DNA of 64,000 nt, taken from positions 1 through 64,000 of the forward strand of contig NZ_CALGNH010000003.1 of assembly GCF_937958655.1 (NCBI RefSeq), given 5' to 3'. A model generated the notes under the pieces. It had not been told where the DNA came from, made no database searches, and worked only from the letters and a program-made list of their open reading frames with translations. The translations under genes were made by a program, and so were the position numbers. This document shows positions 8,045 to 17,264 of the stretch, piece by piece (the first letter of the stretch is position 1; each line of letters starts with the position of its first letter). The DNA is from an uncultured Winogradskyella sp. (GTDB lineage: Bacteria > Bacteroidota > Bacteroidia > Flavobacteriales > Flavobacteriaceae).

Positions 8045-9277
8045 CTACTTCTTGGTTAACGTACCGTTGGTCGATAGTTTTAAATCTTCCTTATATGCCA
8101 AATTTAATTTTGTATCAGTAGATTTAAAAGATACTACTGCATCTTCATAACCATTTTTTATGGTTTTTATTTTGTACTGCTCAAAAGGTCTAATTTTAAA
8201 TCTGTATGTAGCGTCTTTACCAGTAGTTTGACGCTCTATTTCATTACCCTTATTATCATAAAGTACTACCGTAATGTTAGGTAAGGTGTTATCTTCTTTA
8301 TCAAAAATGATACCTTCTAAATCTTGGTAAATTGCTCTGGCATTAAATTTATACATATTAAAGCGCATTCCATCATTACCTTCGTTAGAAGAGAATACAC
8401 CTTTATCGTTATCTAAAAGCGTAAATGCTACCTCATCTCTAATAGAATTTATTTTAATTCCTAAGTTACGCGGCTCAGAGTAATCTAATTCTCCATAAAT
8501 GTTGGTAATGAAAATATCGAAACCACCTTGACTAGAGTGACCTTTAGAAGAGAAAAATAATTCTCCACCGTCTTTAGAGGTGTGTGGATATTTTTCATCG
8601 AGCTCAGTATTAATTGTAGGTCCCAAATTTATGGGTGTACCCAAAGTTCCGTTTTTGCTCAATGGTGCTTTGTATAGGTCAAAACCACCAAGTCCTCCTT
8701 CCATATTAGAAGAAAAAAACAAAAATTTACCATCGGTTGATACGTGAGGATTTTCTATAGAATGCGCTTCACTATTAAAGATTGCTGGTGTATGATCTTT
8801 CCAATTTCCGTAAGAATCTTTTTCTAACTGTGCAGAGTATAATTGGTAATTAGCAGCATTTTTGCGCTTACTTCTTGTGTAAAAAATAGTGTGCTCATCT
8901 GGTGTAAATGAAACTTGTCCTTCGCTACCTCTGGTATTTAAAATTCTACTAAATAATATAGGAGTTGAAAAATCAGAATTAGATTTTACAATATCAGAGC
9001 AAAACAAATTGGTATATGGTAAACCTGTAGTTTCATCCGTTCCGTTACCAATAGCGCCAATTTTTTTAGAAGAAACAATGACTAACTTATCTCTAAAAAC
9101 AGCAGCTGGGATCTCAGAATATTCAGAATTTATTTTGGTTACATTAACATCAAAAAGATAACCACTGTTATTATAAGTTGCTATTTTTTTAGTTTTTGCA
9201 GTACCATCTATAGTACTAAATGGCAAGTACACACCAACTAGTACTACTGTTAACAATAGTTGTATTGTAGATTTCAT
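8045..9277 (-). CDS. PD40 beta-propeller protein with carboxypeptidase-regulatory-like domain
   Basis: Exported protein with an N-terminal signal peptide (hydrophobic LLLTVVLVGVYL). Repeated motifs such as FTPDEHTIFYTRS, STDGKFLFFSSNMEGGLGGFDLY and SKDGGELFFSSKGHSSQGGFDIF are PD40/WD40-like propeller blades covering residues 90-310. Residues 320-400 form a carboxypeptidase-regulatory (CNA-B-like) beta-sandwich (LEGIIFDKEDNTLPNITVVLYDNKG). Relatives in Bacteroidota, including PorE-type T9SS components, usually carry an OmpA domain at the C terminus and TPRs at the N terminus; both are absent here. The role is probably envelope-associated but unknown. It stands alone, with a terminator downstream. 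Confidence 0.8.
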   Translation of the reverse strand: MKSTIQLLLTVVLVGVYLPFSTIDGTAKTKKIATYNNSGYLFDVNVTKINSEYSEIPAAVFRDKLVIVSSKKIGAIGNGTDETTGLPYTNLFCSDIVKSNSDFSTPILFSRILNTRGSEGQVSFTPDEHTIFYTRSKRKNAANYQLYSAQLEKDSYGNWKDHTPAIFNSEAHSIENPHVSTDGKFLFFSSNMEGGLGGFDLYKAPLSKNGTLGTPINLGPTINTELDEKYPHTSKDGGELFFSSKGHSSQGGFDIFITNIYGELDYSEPRNLGIKINSIRDEVAFTLLDNDKGVFSSNEGNDGMRFNMYKFNARAIYQDLEGIIFDKEDNTLPNITVVLYDNKGNEIERQTTGKDATYRFKIRPFEQYKIKTIKNGYEDAVVSFKSTDTKLNLAYKEDLKLSTNGTLTKK

Positions 9278-9411
9278 AAAGAGGGTAAAAATGGATTAAA
9301 ATACCGAAATTACTAAAAATCTTAATTACTCTTAAATTAAAGTAGTCTTTTTTAGATAAACAGACTATTTATCTGATGATTAATAGTTTTTTACAATAAT
9401 TAACGATTAAC

Positions 9412-10929
9412 TTAATAGCTATTAAGTTTAAGTAATGCATCTATATAATCTCTGGTGTTTGATAGTCGAGGTACCTTGTGTTGGCCTCCTAATTTGTCAT
9501 TTTCCTTAAGCCAATCATAGAACAAATTTTTTCTACCACAATGAATTTTAGGCTTATTAAGCGTCATATTATTATAACGCTTAGCCTCGTAATCGGAGTT
9601 TAGAGCCTTAAGTGCGTTATCAAATAGTTCTTCAAAATAAGACATATTTTCTGGTGGCTTTTTAAATTCAATAATCCACTCGTGTGCACCTTTTTCTTTG
9701 CCACTCATAAAAATTGGTGCAGCTGTGTAATCTACAATTTCGGCAGCTGTTCTTTTACAGACTTTTTTTAAAGCATCTTCGGCATTTTCTATAATCAGTT
9801 CTTCACCAAAAGCATTAATATGGTGTTTAGTTCTGCCCGAAACTTTTATTCGATGCGGTTTTAGACTTACAAATCGTATGGTGTCACCTATTTTGTAACG
9901 CCAAAGTCCGGCATTGGTGGTTATAACTACAGCATAGTTTTTGTTAAGCTCTACATCACTTAAAGAAACGACGTTTTGGTCTTTAGTGCCATAGGTGTCC
10001 ATAGGAATAAATTCATAGAAAATACCATAGTCTAGCATCAATAATAAATCACCAGAATAATTTTGATCTTGTATGGCAAAAAAACCTTCAGAGGCATTAT
10101 AGATTTCGTAATACTTAAAGTCTTTTTTTGGTAAAATAGCTCTGTATTGTTCAATGTAAGGGTTAAAGCTTACACCTCCATGAAAATAGACTTCAAGGTT
10201 AGGCCATACGTCTAATAAATTAGATTTTCCTGTGGTTTCTAAAACATTGTTGAGTAAAACGAGCATCCAAGAGGGTACACCAGCTAAACTGGTTACGTTT
10301 TCGTTAATAGTCTCGTCAACAATAGCTTGCATTTTAGTTTCCCATTCGCTCATAAGAGAAACTTTACTACTTGGTGTACTACTAAATTCTGCCCAAAATG
10401 GCATATTATCTATAAGTATTGCACTAAGGTCTCCAAAAACAGTACCGTTTTCTTTGTAAAGTTCTTTACTGCCTCCTAAACGCAAACTTTTGCCAGTAAA
10501 TAATTGTGCATTTTCATTATTATTAAGGTACATGCAGAGCAAATCTTTGCTGGCTGCATAGTGGCAATCTTCAAGAGAATCTGTGCTTACAGGTATAAAT
10601 TTGCTCTTTGCATTGGTAGTTCCGCTAGATTTTGCAAACCATTTTATAGGCCTTGGCCAAAAGATATTTTGCTCGCCATTTCTAGAGCGCTCAATCAGAG
10701 GTTGAATAACTTCATAATTAACGATAGGAACACGTTCACTAAACGCTTTATAGCTTTTAATAGATGCAAAATCATACTGTTTACCGATCTCTGTATCTTT
10801 TGCAAATTTTAATAAGCTAAATAGTAATTCGTTTTGTACTTCGTTAGGGTATTTTAAAAACAATTCAATCTGATGAAATCGTTTTTTTAAAAACCACGAA
10901 GCAATGGAATTAACAATAGGAATTGGCAT
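9412..10929 (-). CDS. GH3 auxin-responsive-promoter family protein (acyl-adenylate-forming enzyme)
   Basis: At 505 residues this matches bacterial members of the GH3 family (Pfam GH3). The plant homologues are acyl-acid amido synthetases that adenylate a carboxylate and couple it to an amino acid. Visible family features are the FAKSSGTTNAKSKFIP nucleotide-binding loop near residue 95, the YNASEGFFA segment near residue 280 and the LWRYKIGDTIRF motif near residue 350. The bacterial substrate is unknown. It is cytoplasmic, with no signal peptide, and is divergent from the DUF2797 gene with only 54 bp between starts. Confidence 0.88.
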   Translation of the reverse strand: MPIPIVNSIASWFLKKRFHQIELFLKYPNEVQNELLFSLLKFAKDTEIGKQYDFASIKSYKAFSERVPIVNYEVIQPLIERSRNGEQNIFWPRPIKWFAKSSGTTNAKSKFIPVSTDSLEDCHYAASKDLLCMYLNNNENAQLFTGKSLRLGGSKELYKENGTVFGDLSAILIDNMPFWAEFSSTPSSKVSLMSEWETKMQAIVDETINENVTSLAGVPSWMLVLLNNVLETTGKSNLLDVWPNLEVYFHGGVSFNPYIEQYRAILPKKDFKYYEIYNASEGFFAIQDQNYSGDLLLMLDYGIFYEFIPMDTYGTKDQNVVSLSDVELNKNYAVVITTNAGLWRYKIGDTIRFVSLKPHRIKVSGRTKHHINAFGEELIIENAEDALKKVCKRTAAEIVDYTAAPIFMSGKEKGAHEWIIEFKKPPENMSYFEELFDNALKALNSDYEAKRYNNMTLNKPKIHCGRKNLFYDWLKENDKLGGQHKVPRLSNTRDYIDALLKLNSY

Positions 10930-10983
10930 GGATTTCTTTTCTTTTGGCTAATTTAGCATTGCTAAAAATACTAAATTTCTTTT

Positions 10984-11775
10984 ATGGTTTACACTGGTGT
11001 ACTTACTAAAATGCAGACCGAGTTTTTAGAACCGATCCAATACTATTTAATTTTTGAAAATGATTTTATTCACATGAATCAACTATTAAATAAGTTCATT
11101 ACTATAAAACTTGCAGGGCACGAGTGTTTAAGCTGTAAGTTAGATCGGCCTATATACAGACAAGGATTTTGTAAAAGTTGTTTTTTTGATAAACCTCTTG
11201 CAGGTGATTGGATAATGCGACCAGAATTAAGTACTGCGCATTTAGACAAAGAAGATAGAGACTTAGCTTACGAAAAAAAGGTGCAGCTACAACCACATAT
11301 TGTATATTTAGCAAACTCTAGTAACGTAAAAGTTGGTGTAACTCGAAAAAGCCAGGTGCCCACGCGTTGGATAGACCAAGGAGCGCACGAAGCTATAGAA
11401 ATAGTTGAAGTGCCTAATCGCTATTTGGCAGGCATTACAGAGGTTGCTTTAAAAGAACATGTTGCCGATAAAACAAACTGGAGGAAAATGTTGAAAAATG
11501 AAATTGAAGATGTTAATCTAACCGAATGGAGAACAACCTTAAAGCCATTTATACCCAAGGAGGTTGAGGCTTATTTTATCGAAAGCAACTCAGAAACCCA
11601 TTTAAAATTTCCGGTGCATCAATATCCTGAAAAGCCAAATAGTCTTAACCTAAAAAAGCAGTTAGACTATTCTGGAAAATTAGTAGGTCTAAAAGGTCAA
11701 TATCTCATATTTGAAGACAACACAGTGTTTAATATCCGCGCTAACGAAGGGCTTGTAGTAGAGCTAAGTCTTTAA
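10984..11775 (+). CDS. DUF2797 domain-containing protein
   Basis: 263 residues, no signal peptide. The N-terminal MVYTGVLTKMQTEF opening and a four-cysteine cluster (CLSC ... CKSC, residues 45-65, probably zinc-binding) are characteristic of DUF2797 proteins. The central VKVGVTRKSQVPTRWIDQGA segment resembles a GIY-YIG-like nuclease core, as noted for this family. No function is established. The 3' end overlaps the convergent LysE-type gene by 4 bp. Confidence 0.85.
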   Translation: MVYTGVLTKMQTEFLEPIQYYLIFENDFIHMNQLLNKFITIKLAGHECLSCKLDRPIYRQGFCKSCFFDKPLAGDWIMRPELSTAHLDKEDRDLAYEKKVQLQPHIVYLANSSNVKVGVTRKSQVPTRWIDQGAHEAIEIVEVPNRYLAGITEVALKEHVADKTNWRKMLKNEIEDVNLTEWRTTLKPFIPKEVEAYFIESNSETHLKFPVHQYPEKPNSLNLKKQLDYSGKLVGLKGQYLIFEDNTVFNIRANEGLVVELSL

Positions 11776-12404
11776 ATAAAATAGAGTTTAAAAACGTTAA
11801 TTAAACCAATAAGAAATAACAAACTGCCTGTAACCTTATTGAGTATGAGGTTAATGTTTTTAAATCTGTGTTTTATCAATAAACAAAACTTACTGTAGAG
11901 GTATAGTGTAATTAATTTCCCAGCATAAACTCCAACAAAAAATAGAAAAAGATTAAGTAAAGGGGATTGAAGCGTTAACATAATAGTGTTAGTGTTAATC
12001 ACCCCAAATATAACTAGCCAATAAATTAACACAGGTGGGTTTAGTACTCCTAAGAAAAAGCCAGTTGCATATTTAGATTGTAATAACGTTTTGGTGTTAT
12101 TTGAGGGTTTAGATTTGTCTTTGTTAGATTTAAAGAATAAAAACCCGCCAACTCCTAGCAGTATTATGGCAATTAAAACTTGTAACCATTGGTTAGATTT
12201 AAAAAAATCCTTAACCACCATATTACAATGTAATGCGTAATAAGATAATATAACTTCGGCAATACCTGCCGTTACAGCTATCTTTAGTGCTTGGTTGGCA
12301 TTTTCTCTTAATGTTGTATTAATAACAGCAATATTTGAAGCGCCAAGCGGTAATGCTCCTATAATGCATGCTATAAGTCCAATAAAAAAGTAAAGCAAAA
12401 TCAT
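11772..12404 (-). CDS. LysE-family transporter
   Basis: 210-residue inner-membrane protein with about six hydrophobic segments. The N-terminal half carries the GALPLGASNIAVIN signature near residues 16-30 and the second repeat shows GFFLGVLNPPVLIYW near residue 115, both typical of LysE/RhtB amino-acid exporters. The exported substrate cannot be read from the sequence. Its stop overlaps the convergent DUF2797 gene. Confidence 0.8.
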   Translation of the reverse strand: MILLYFFIGLIACIIGALPLGASNIAVINTTLRENANQALKIAVTAGIAEVILSYYALHCNMVVKDFFKSNQWLQVLIAIILLGVGGFLFFKSNKDKSKPSNNTKTLLQSKYATGFFLGVLNPPVLIYWLVIFGVINTNTIMLTLQSPLLNLFLFFVGVYAGKLITLYLYSKFCLLIKHRFKNINLILNKVTGSLLFLIGLINVFKLYFI

Positions 12405-12450
12405 GTGTCTTTTGTAGGCAATAGATTAAGAAACTTACAGAAAAGAGCAT

Positions 12451-12482
12451 AAAAAAAAGAGTAACAAATTGTTACTCTTTTG
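12451..12482 (-). terminator. Terminator downstream of rpsU
   Basis: AAAGAGTAACAA (12456-12467) pairs perfectly with TTGTTACTCTTT (12469-12480). On the minus strand a run of eight T follows the stem, so it ends the rpsU transcript. Confidence 0.8.
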
Positions 12483-12508
12483 AAACTTTAAATTATATAA
12501 AATGATAT

Positions 12509-12703
12509 TTATACCTCTTCTTGGTCTCTTAAATTCTGAATGTATTGCGCTTTTTGAATTTCTCTTCTACGCTTTACAGAAGGCTTAGTGAAATAACGAG
12601 ATTCTCTTAAGTTTTGCATTATTTGCACGTTTCTGTGCTTACGCTTATAACGCTTAAGAGCTCTTTCAATGTTTTCTCCTTCTTTGATTTCGATTTTAAT
12701 CAT
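12509..12703 (-). CDS. rpsU: 30S ribosomal protein S21
   Basis: 64 residues, highly basic, with the S21 pattern GENIERALKRYKRKHRN near the N terminus and FTKPSVKRRREIQKAQYIQ after it. S21 binds the 30S platform near the anti-Shine-Dalgarno of 16S rRNA. It lies 81 bp downstream of the primary sigma factor gene, an arrangement reminiscent of the rpsU-dnaG-rpoD macromolecular synthesis operon. A TATATTTG box on the minus strand (12750-12757) could give it its own promoter. Confidence 0.95.
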   Translation of the reverse strand: MIKIEIKEGENIERALKRYKRKHRNVQIMQNLRESRYFTKPSVKRRREIQKAQYIQNLRDQEEV

Positions 12704-12784
12704 CTTATAAATATATTGTTATAATGTCTTATTTCCTTCAAATGGTCGGCAAATATATGCTAACTATTTGAAAATAAAAAATTA

Positions 12785-13648
12785 TTATCCTAAATAAGTT
12801 TTAAGAATTTTACTCTTACTGGCATGTCTTAAGCGCCTAATTCCTTTTTCTCTAATTTGGCGAACGCGTTCTCTTGTTAAATCGTAGATACTACCTATTT
12901 CCTCTAAGGTCATTGGTGGCTGATCTCCGATGCCAAAATTTAAACGAATAACATCACTTTCTTTTTGGGTTAATGTGTCTAGAGCACGCTCAATTTCTAC
13001 ATTTAAGGACGCTTTCATTAAGTCTTTGTCTGGTCTAGGCGATTCGCTCTCGCTCACAACATCGTAAAGACTAAATGTTTCACCTTCTTTTAGTGGTGCA
13101 TCCATAGATAAATGACGACCAGAATTTTTCATGGATTGCTTTACCTCTCGTACACTAATATCTAACTCGCGTGCAATTTCTGTTGCATTTGGCGGTCTTT
13201 GGTGTATTTGCTCTAAATGAGAAAAGGTTTTGTTTATTTTGTTTATGGTACCAATTTTATTCAGTGGCAGTCTTACAATACGCGATTGTTCTGCTAAGGC
13301 TTGTAAAATAGCTTGTCTTATCCACCATACGGCATAAGATATAAACTTAAAACCTCTAGTTTCATCAAAACGTTTCGCCGCTTTTACTAAGCCTGCATTA
13401 CCTTCATTAATTAAATCTGGTAATTTTAAGCCTTGGTTTTGGTACTGTTTAGCTACGGATACTACAAATCTTAAATTAGCTGTAGTTAATTTATCAAGCG
13501 CTACTTGATCACCTTTTTTTATGCGTTGAGCTAATTCCACTTCCTCTTCAGCAGTGATCAGTGGTATTTTACTAATGTCTTGTAGGTATTTGTCTAGGGA
13601 TTTGTCTTCTCTGTTAGTTACCTGTTTGGTAATCTTAAGTTGCCTCAT
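12785..13648 (-). CDS. rpoD: Primary RNA polymerase sigma factor (RpoD/SigA family, short Bacteroidota type)
   Basis: 287 residues, the length of the Bacteroidota housekeeping sigma factor, which lacks the long region 1.1 of proteobacterial sigma-70. Region 1.2 is visible at [16 protein letters not shown] and region 2 at [16 protein letters not shown] to [10 protein letters not shown] (residues 80-135). Region 3 includes [10 protein letters not shown]. Region 4 is the helix-turn-helix [19 protein letters not shown] near residues 245-265. It recognises the TAnnTTTG/TTG promoters proposed elsewhere in this window. S21 lies downstream. Confidence 0.95.
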   Translation of the reverse strand: MRQLKITKQVTNREDKSLDKYLQDISKIPLITAEEEVELAQRIKKGDQVALDKLTTANLRFVVSVAKQYQNQGLKLPDLINEGNAGLVKAAKRFDETRGFKFISYAVWWIRQAILQALAEQSRIVRLPLNKIGTINKINKTFSHLEQIHQRPPNATEIARELDISVREVKQSMKNSGRHLSMDAPLKEGETFSLYDVVSESESPRPDKDLMKASLNVEIERALDTLTQKESDVIRLNFGIGDQPPMTLEEIGSIYDLTRERVRQIREKGIRRLRHASKSKILKTYLG

Positions 13649-13759
13649 GAACTATTTTAGAATTTGTGAACCTACATTATAACGGAATAATTAAGAATTC
13701 CAAAAAAATAAACAAGTATTAACAAAAATTGGGAAAATTATGTGGTTTTAACGTAAAAA

Positions 13760-16390
13760 TCACTGGTTTTTGGTAGAATCTTGTGGTTTATTATTCTTGT
13801 TTTTTCCGAAAATCCCTCCCAAAACAGAATTAACACCTTCCTTAATTTTATCTTTTGGGTTTTTATTTGTGCTGTCTGTTTGTGTGGTATTAGGATTTTC
13901 ACCTAATACTCCGTCTAGTAAATCATTAAGTTGATCTGCACCTTGCTCTAATAGTTTTTGTTTTTGTAGTTCTAAGAGTTGCTTGGTTAAATTAGCCACT
14001 CCACTTGTTAAGTCTGTTGAAATATTTGGGCTAGAAAAATTACCACTTATATTGGCTGTAACTGGTATGCTAATCTTATCCACCTCACTATCATTAATCT
14101 TACCAATTAAACGATTAACTTCTCCGCCTAAATACTTGGCAGGTACTTGCATTACAACATTGTATTGTAAAGTATTTGCGAAGGTGTGAGCACCAGAAAC
14201 TTCAATAGGAATATCCTTGTAATTGATGGTGAAGGGTTTTACCTGTACTGTACCATTTTTAAAACTGAGGCGTGTGTTTATGTTTTGTTTTAATTTTTCA
14301 AGATCTATAAAATTAAGTTGCTTATCTAACCCTCCAATTAGAGGGCTTTTGCTTGTATCAATATTAGATGTTAAGATTTCTGCAAGCGCTTTGCCTGAAA
14401 TAGTACTTAAGTCTGGTGCAAAATTTTCGTCTAAAAATCCGCTGATGTCAATAGTAGAGTTTAGCTTTCCTTGTATCACTTTAGCAATTGGAGCTAAAAC
14501 CTTTAGCATATCTAAATCTTTAAAAGACTGCGAAATATCAAATTGTTGCATGGCCAATTTCATATCAAATTTTGGTTTTGCATCTTTGGTAGAAACGTTG
14601 CCAGTAATTCCTAACTGACCATTAAATATATCCGTGGTCATATTGCTAAGGTTGGCATTTTGGTCTTTAATACGCAATTGTCCTTTTACATTCTTTAAAT
14701 TGAGATTATCGTAGATTACGGTATTAGCGTTTGCCGTAATGGTGCAGTCTAAAAAGTCTGGAATTTTTAAAGACTCTTTCTTAGATGTGGTTTTGTTAGA
14801 TTTGAGAGTAGCTGTTTCATCTTCTACCATAAAATCTGAAATAGCAAACGTATTACTATCAACGTTAAAATTTCCTTGTAGCTTTTTATCACTTAACAAA
14901 AAACCTAATAAATTATTGATAGTGCCAGTAGCGGAAAAATCGCTTTTTCCGGTAAGTGCATCAAAACTATTAAGGCTAACAGTGCCAGGTTTAAAGTTTA
15001 AATTGGCTGTGTTAATTTGTATGGGGTTAACGATATCTTCAGAAGAAAATATAAAATCTGAAATGGATACACTGCCTTTGTTCTTAATACGCTGGTAGGC
15101 ATTGGTTTCAATAGCATTCATATCAAAGGATGTATTGAGTTTCCCTTTTAAAATACCGCTGAGTTGATTGTCTAATTCAACAGGATATGCTTTTGTAATA
15201 TTTGCCAAATTTAACACGCCGTCTAAATTTGCATCAACTAGCATATTACTCGTTAGGTTTTTTATATGTGCTTCTGACTTAAAAACGTCTCGATCAATTT
15301 TAAAATCGAGTTGGTTGAGGTCAATGTACGTGTCGTCTGCATTACCAGTGGTATTTTTAATAGATGCATTAATAATTATATTTTCAACGCTTTTTGGTAA
15401 ATCAGGATATTTAAAAGAGGCGTTGTTAGATTGCATATTTATATCTAAAGTTGGTATGGTTTCTTCTGATATTAGCCCTTTTATGGTGCCTGCAACGGTA
15501 AAGTTTCCTTTTGTATTTACGTTTCCAATATTTTTTACATATTCTTTAGGTATAACAGCAAGGAAATTTTTAAAGGACGATTCTGGGTTTTTAAAACTAA
15601 TGTCAAGGTGTTGCCCATCTTCACCCATTTGTACATAACCTTTAAATTCTAAGGGTAAAGCGTTTATAAAGCCTTTGTTATCTTTAAAGGTGTACTTTTC
15701 ATCTTCTAAATTAAGGTCAATTAGAGCATTGAGTTTAATTCTATTGTTATTGAGGTAATTAGTACTGTCAATAGCCATGCTAACTTTTGCCTCTGTTTTT
15801 GTGTCTAATTCAGAAACGTCTCCAGAAAATATGCCGTTACCGGAGTGGTTTATTTCGGTGAGATAAAATTCGGTATTGGCAATTTCGTCAATGTAGGTAA
15901 AGGCACTGTTGTTAATTTCGTAATGTTCAATATCAAAACTAAAAGGTGTAGCGTTTGTATCTTCTATGTGAGAATTAATATTTTCTTCTTCTTTAATTAT
16001 GTCATAATTAGTTGTTCCATTTTTATTGGTTTTTATTGTTAAAAGCAACTCATCTGCTATAATTTCCTTAACCGTTAATGGTGCTTCCGTTCCTTTTAAA
16101 AGTTGCCCAATAGGCATCTCAAAGGCTAGAGACTTAGCGGTTGCTAAAGTTTCGCCAGCAAAGGGAGCTCTATTTGTAATTTTTAAGGTTTCTATATTGA
16201 TTTCCGCTTTAGGGAAACTACTAATTAGGCTTAAGCTAATGTCATTAAAACTTAAATCAGCATTAAGGTTTTTATCTGCATAATTTTGCACTATGGTATC
16301 GATTTTAGATTCTAAAACAAATGGAATTGCAACGAGTATTGCAACAAAAATGAGTAAGATGATTCCAATAATTTTGAAAGTTTTCTTCAT
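13760..16390 (-). CDS. AsmA-like family protein
   Basis: 876 residues with a single N-terminal membrane anchor (IIGIILLIFVAILVAIPFVL). A long periplasmic beta-rich repeat region follows, ending in an AsmA C-terminal segment (residues 680-800, including NINTRLSFKNGTVQVKPFTI). The tail is low-complexity and charged. AsmA/TamB-type proteins are thought to form grooves that carry lipids between membranes. The substrate here is unknown. Monocistronic by spacing. Confidence 0.85.
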   Translation of the reverse strand: MKKTFKIIGIILLIFVAILVAIPFVLESKIDTIVQNYADKNLNADLSFNDISLSLISSFPKAEINIETLKITNRAPFAGETLATAKSLAFEMPIGQLLKGTEAPLTVKEIIADELLLTIKTNKNGTTNYDIIKEEENINSHIEDTNATPFSFDIEHYEINNSAFTYIDEIANTEFYLTEINHSGNGIFSGDVSELDTKTEAKVSMAIDSTNYLNNNRIKLNALIDLNLEDEKYTFKDNKGFINALPLEFKGYVQMGEDGQHLDISFKNPESSFKNFLAVIPKEYVKNIGNVNTKGNFTVAGTIKGLISEETIPTLDINMQSNNASFKYPDLPKSVENIIINASIKNTTGNADDTYIDLNQLDFKIDRDVFKSEAHIKNLTSNMLVDANLDGVLNLANITKAYPVELDNQLSGILKGKLNTSFDMNAIETNAYQRIKNKGSVSISDFIFSSEDIVNPIQINTANLNFKPGTVSLNSFDALTGKSDFSATGTINNLLGFLLSDKKLQGNFNVDSNTFAISDFMVEDETATLKSNKTTSKKESLKIPDFLDCTITANANTVIYDNLNLKNVKGQLRIKDQNANLSNMTTDIFNGQLGITGNVSTKDAKPKFDMKLAMQQFDISQSFKDLDMLKVLAPIAKVIQGKLNSTIDISGFLDENFAPDLSTISGKALAEILTSNIDTSKSPLIGGLDKQLNFIDLEKLKQNINTRLSFKNGTVQVKPFTINYKDIPIEVSGAHTFANTLQYNVVMQVPAKYLGGEVNRLIGKINDSEVDKISIPVTANISGNFSSPNISTDLTSGVANLTKQLLELQKQKLLEQGADQLNDLLDGVLGENPNTTQTDSTNKNPKDKIKEGVNSVLGGIFGKNKNNKPQDSTKNQ

Positions 16391-16488
16391 AGTATGGTAT
16401 AATGCTTTTAGCTATAGTTACGTAAAATTTCTTAAAAAAACTTGCTTCACTAACAAAGTTTAAGAAGATTTTAATGTTTCATTTGTTC

Positions 16489-17193
16489 TTATAACAAATT
16501 TATTTCCTCATTTACTTTAAGTTTAAATCGTCTTCTAAATAAGTAAACACCAAGGTAAAGAAAAGGTGTGTCAAAAAAGGCTACCAATATTTTAAATAAA
16601 AAACCACTTATAACTAGACCTTTAAAACTAGACCATGGCAAGACTTCAAAATAACAAAGTAGACTAATAATTGATAAGGTATCTATAAATTGCGATAGCC
16701 AAGTAGAGAAGTTATTTCTTAACCACAGATGTTTTCCTTGCGTTAAATTTTTCCAGAAATGATAAATTCTAATGTCAATAAACTGTGCAAATAAATATGC
16801 AAACATGCTAGAGCTTACCGCTATAATAGTTTTGCTAAAAACAAATTTAAAAGTAGTATCGTCTAATGGCGAATTATCTAAAGCAGGTGCTGCATCTGCA
16901 ACTAAAATAATACCGACAGAAAATAATGACGCAATAATACCAGCCACTACAATATCGTTAGCGCGTTTTTTACCATAAATTTCACTAATTAAATCTGTAA
17001 TTAAAAAGGTGATAGGGTAAGGTAATATGCCTACAGAAATTTCAAAAAGAGGACTTCCAAAAATCTCTATCTGTAGCGGATACCAATAAAAAAACTTCTG
17101 AAAGATTAAATTTGAAACAACAAGAGCGGTAAGAAAAAGGGCACCTAATAACAGATAAATGCGTTGCGCTAAAAGTTTGTCTTTAGTGGACAT
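16489..17193 (-). CDS. Queuosine precursor transporter (VUT/YhhQ family)
   Basis: 234 residues with about six membrane segments. The PYPITFLITDLISEIYGKKRANDIV segment (residues 57-82) is the hallmark of the YhhQ/VUT family, which imports 7-cyano- or 7-aminomethyl-7-deazaguanine for tRNA queuosine. A second conserved part, NFSTWLSQFIDTLSIISL, lies near residue 160. It is divergent from folK across 71 bp. Confidence 0.88.
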   Translation of the reverse strand: MSTKDKLLAQRIYLLLGALFLTALVVSNLIFQKFFYWYPLQIEIFGSPLFEISVGILPYPITFLITDLISEIYGKKRANDIVVAGIIASLFSVGIILVADAAPALDNSPLDDTTFKFVFSKTIIAVSSSMFAYLFAQFIDIRIYHFWKNLTQGKHLWLRNNFSTWLSQFIDTLSIISLLCYFEVLPWSSFKGLVISGFLFKILVAFFDTPFLYLGVYLFRRRFKLKVNEEINLL

Positions 17194-17264
17194 TAAAATT
17201 GGTTAATAAATTGTTGAGGTAAAGATAATCTATTAATAATTGTTTTGTTTAATTTGCTTATTAC

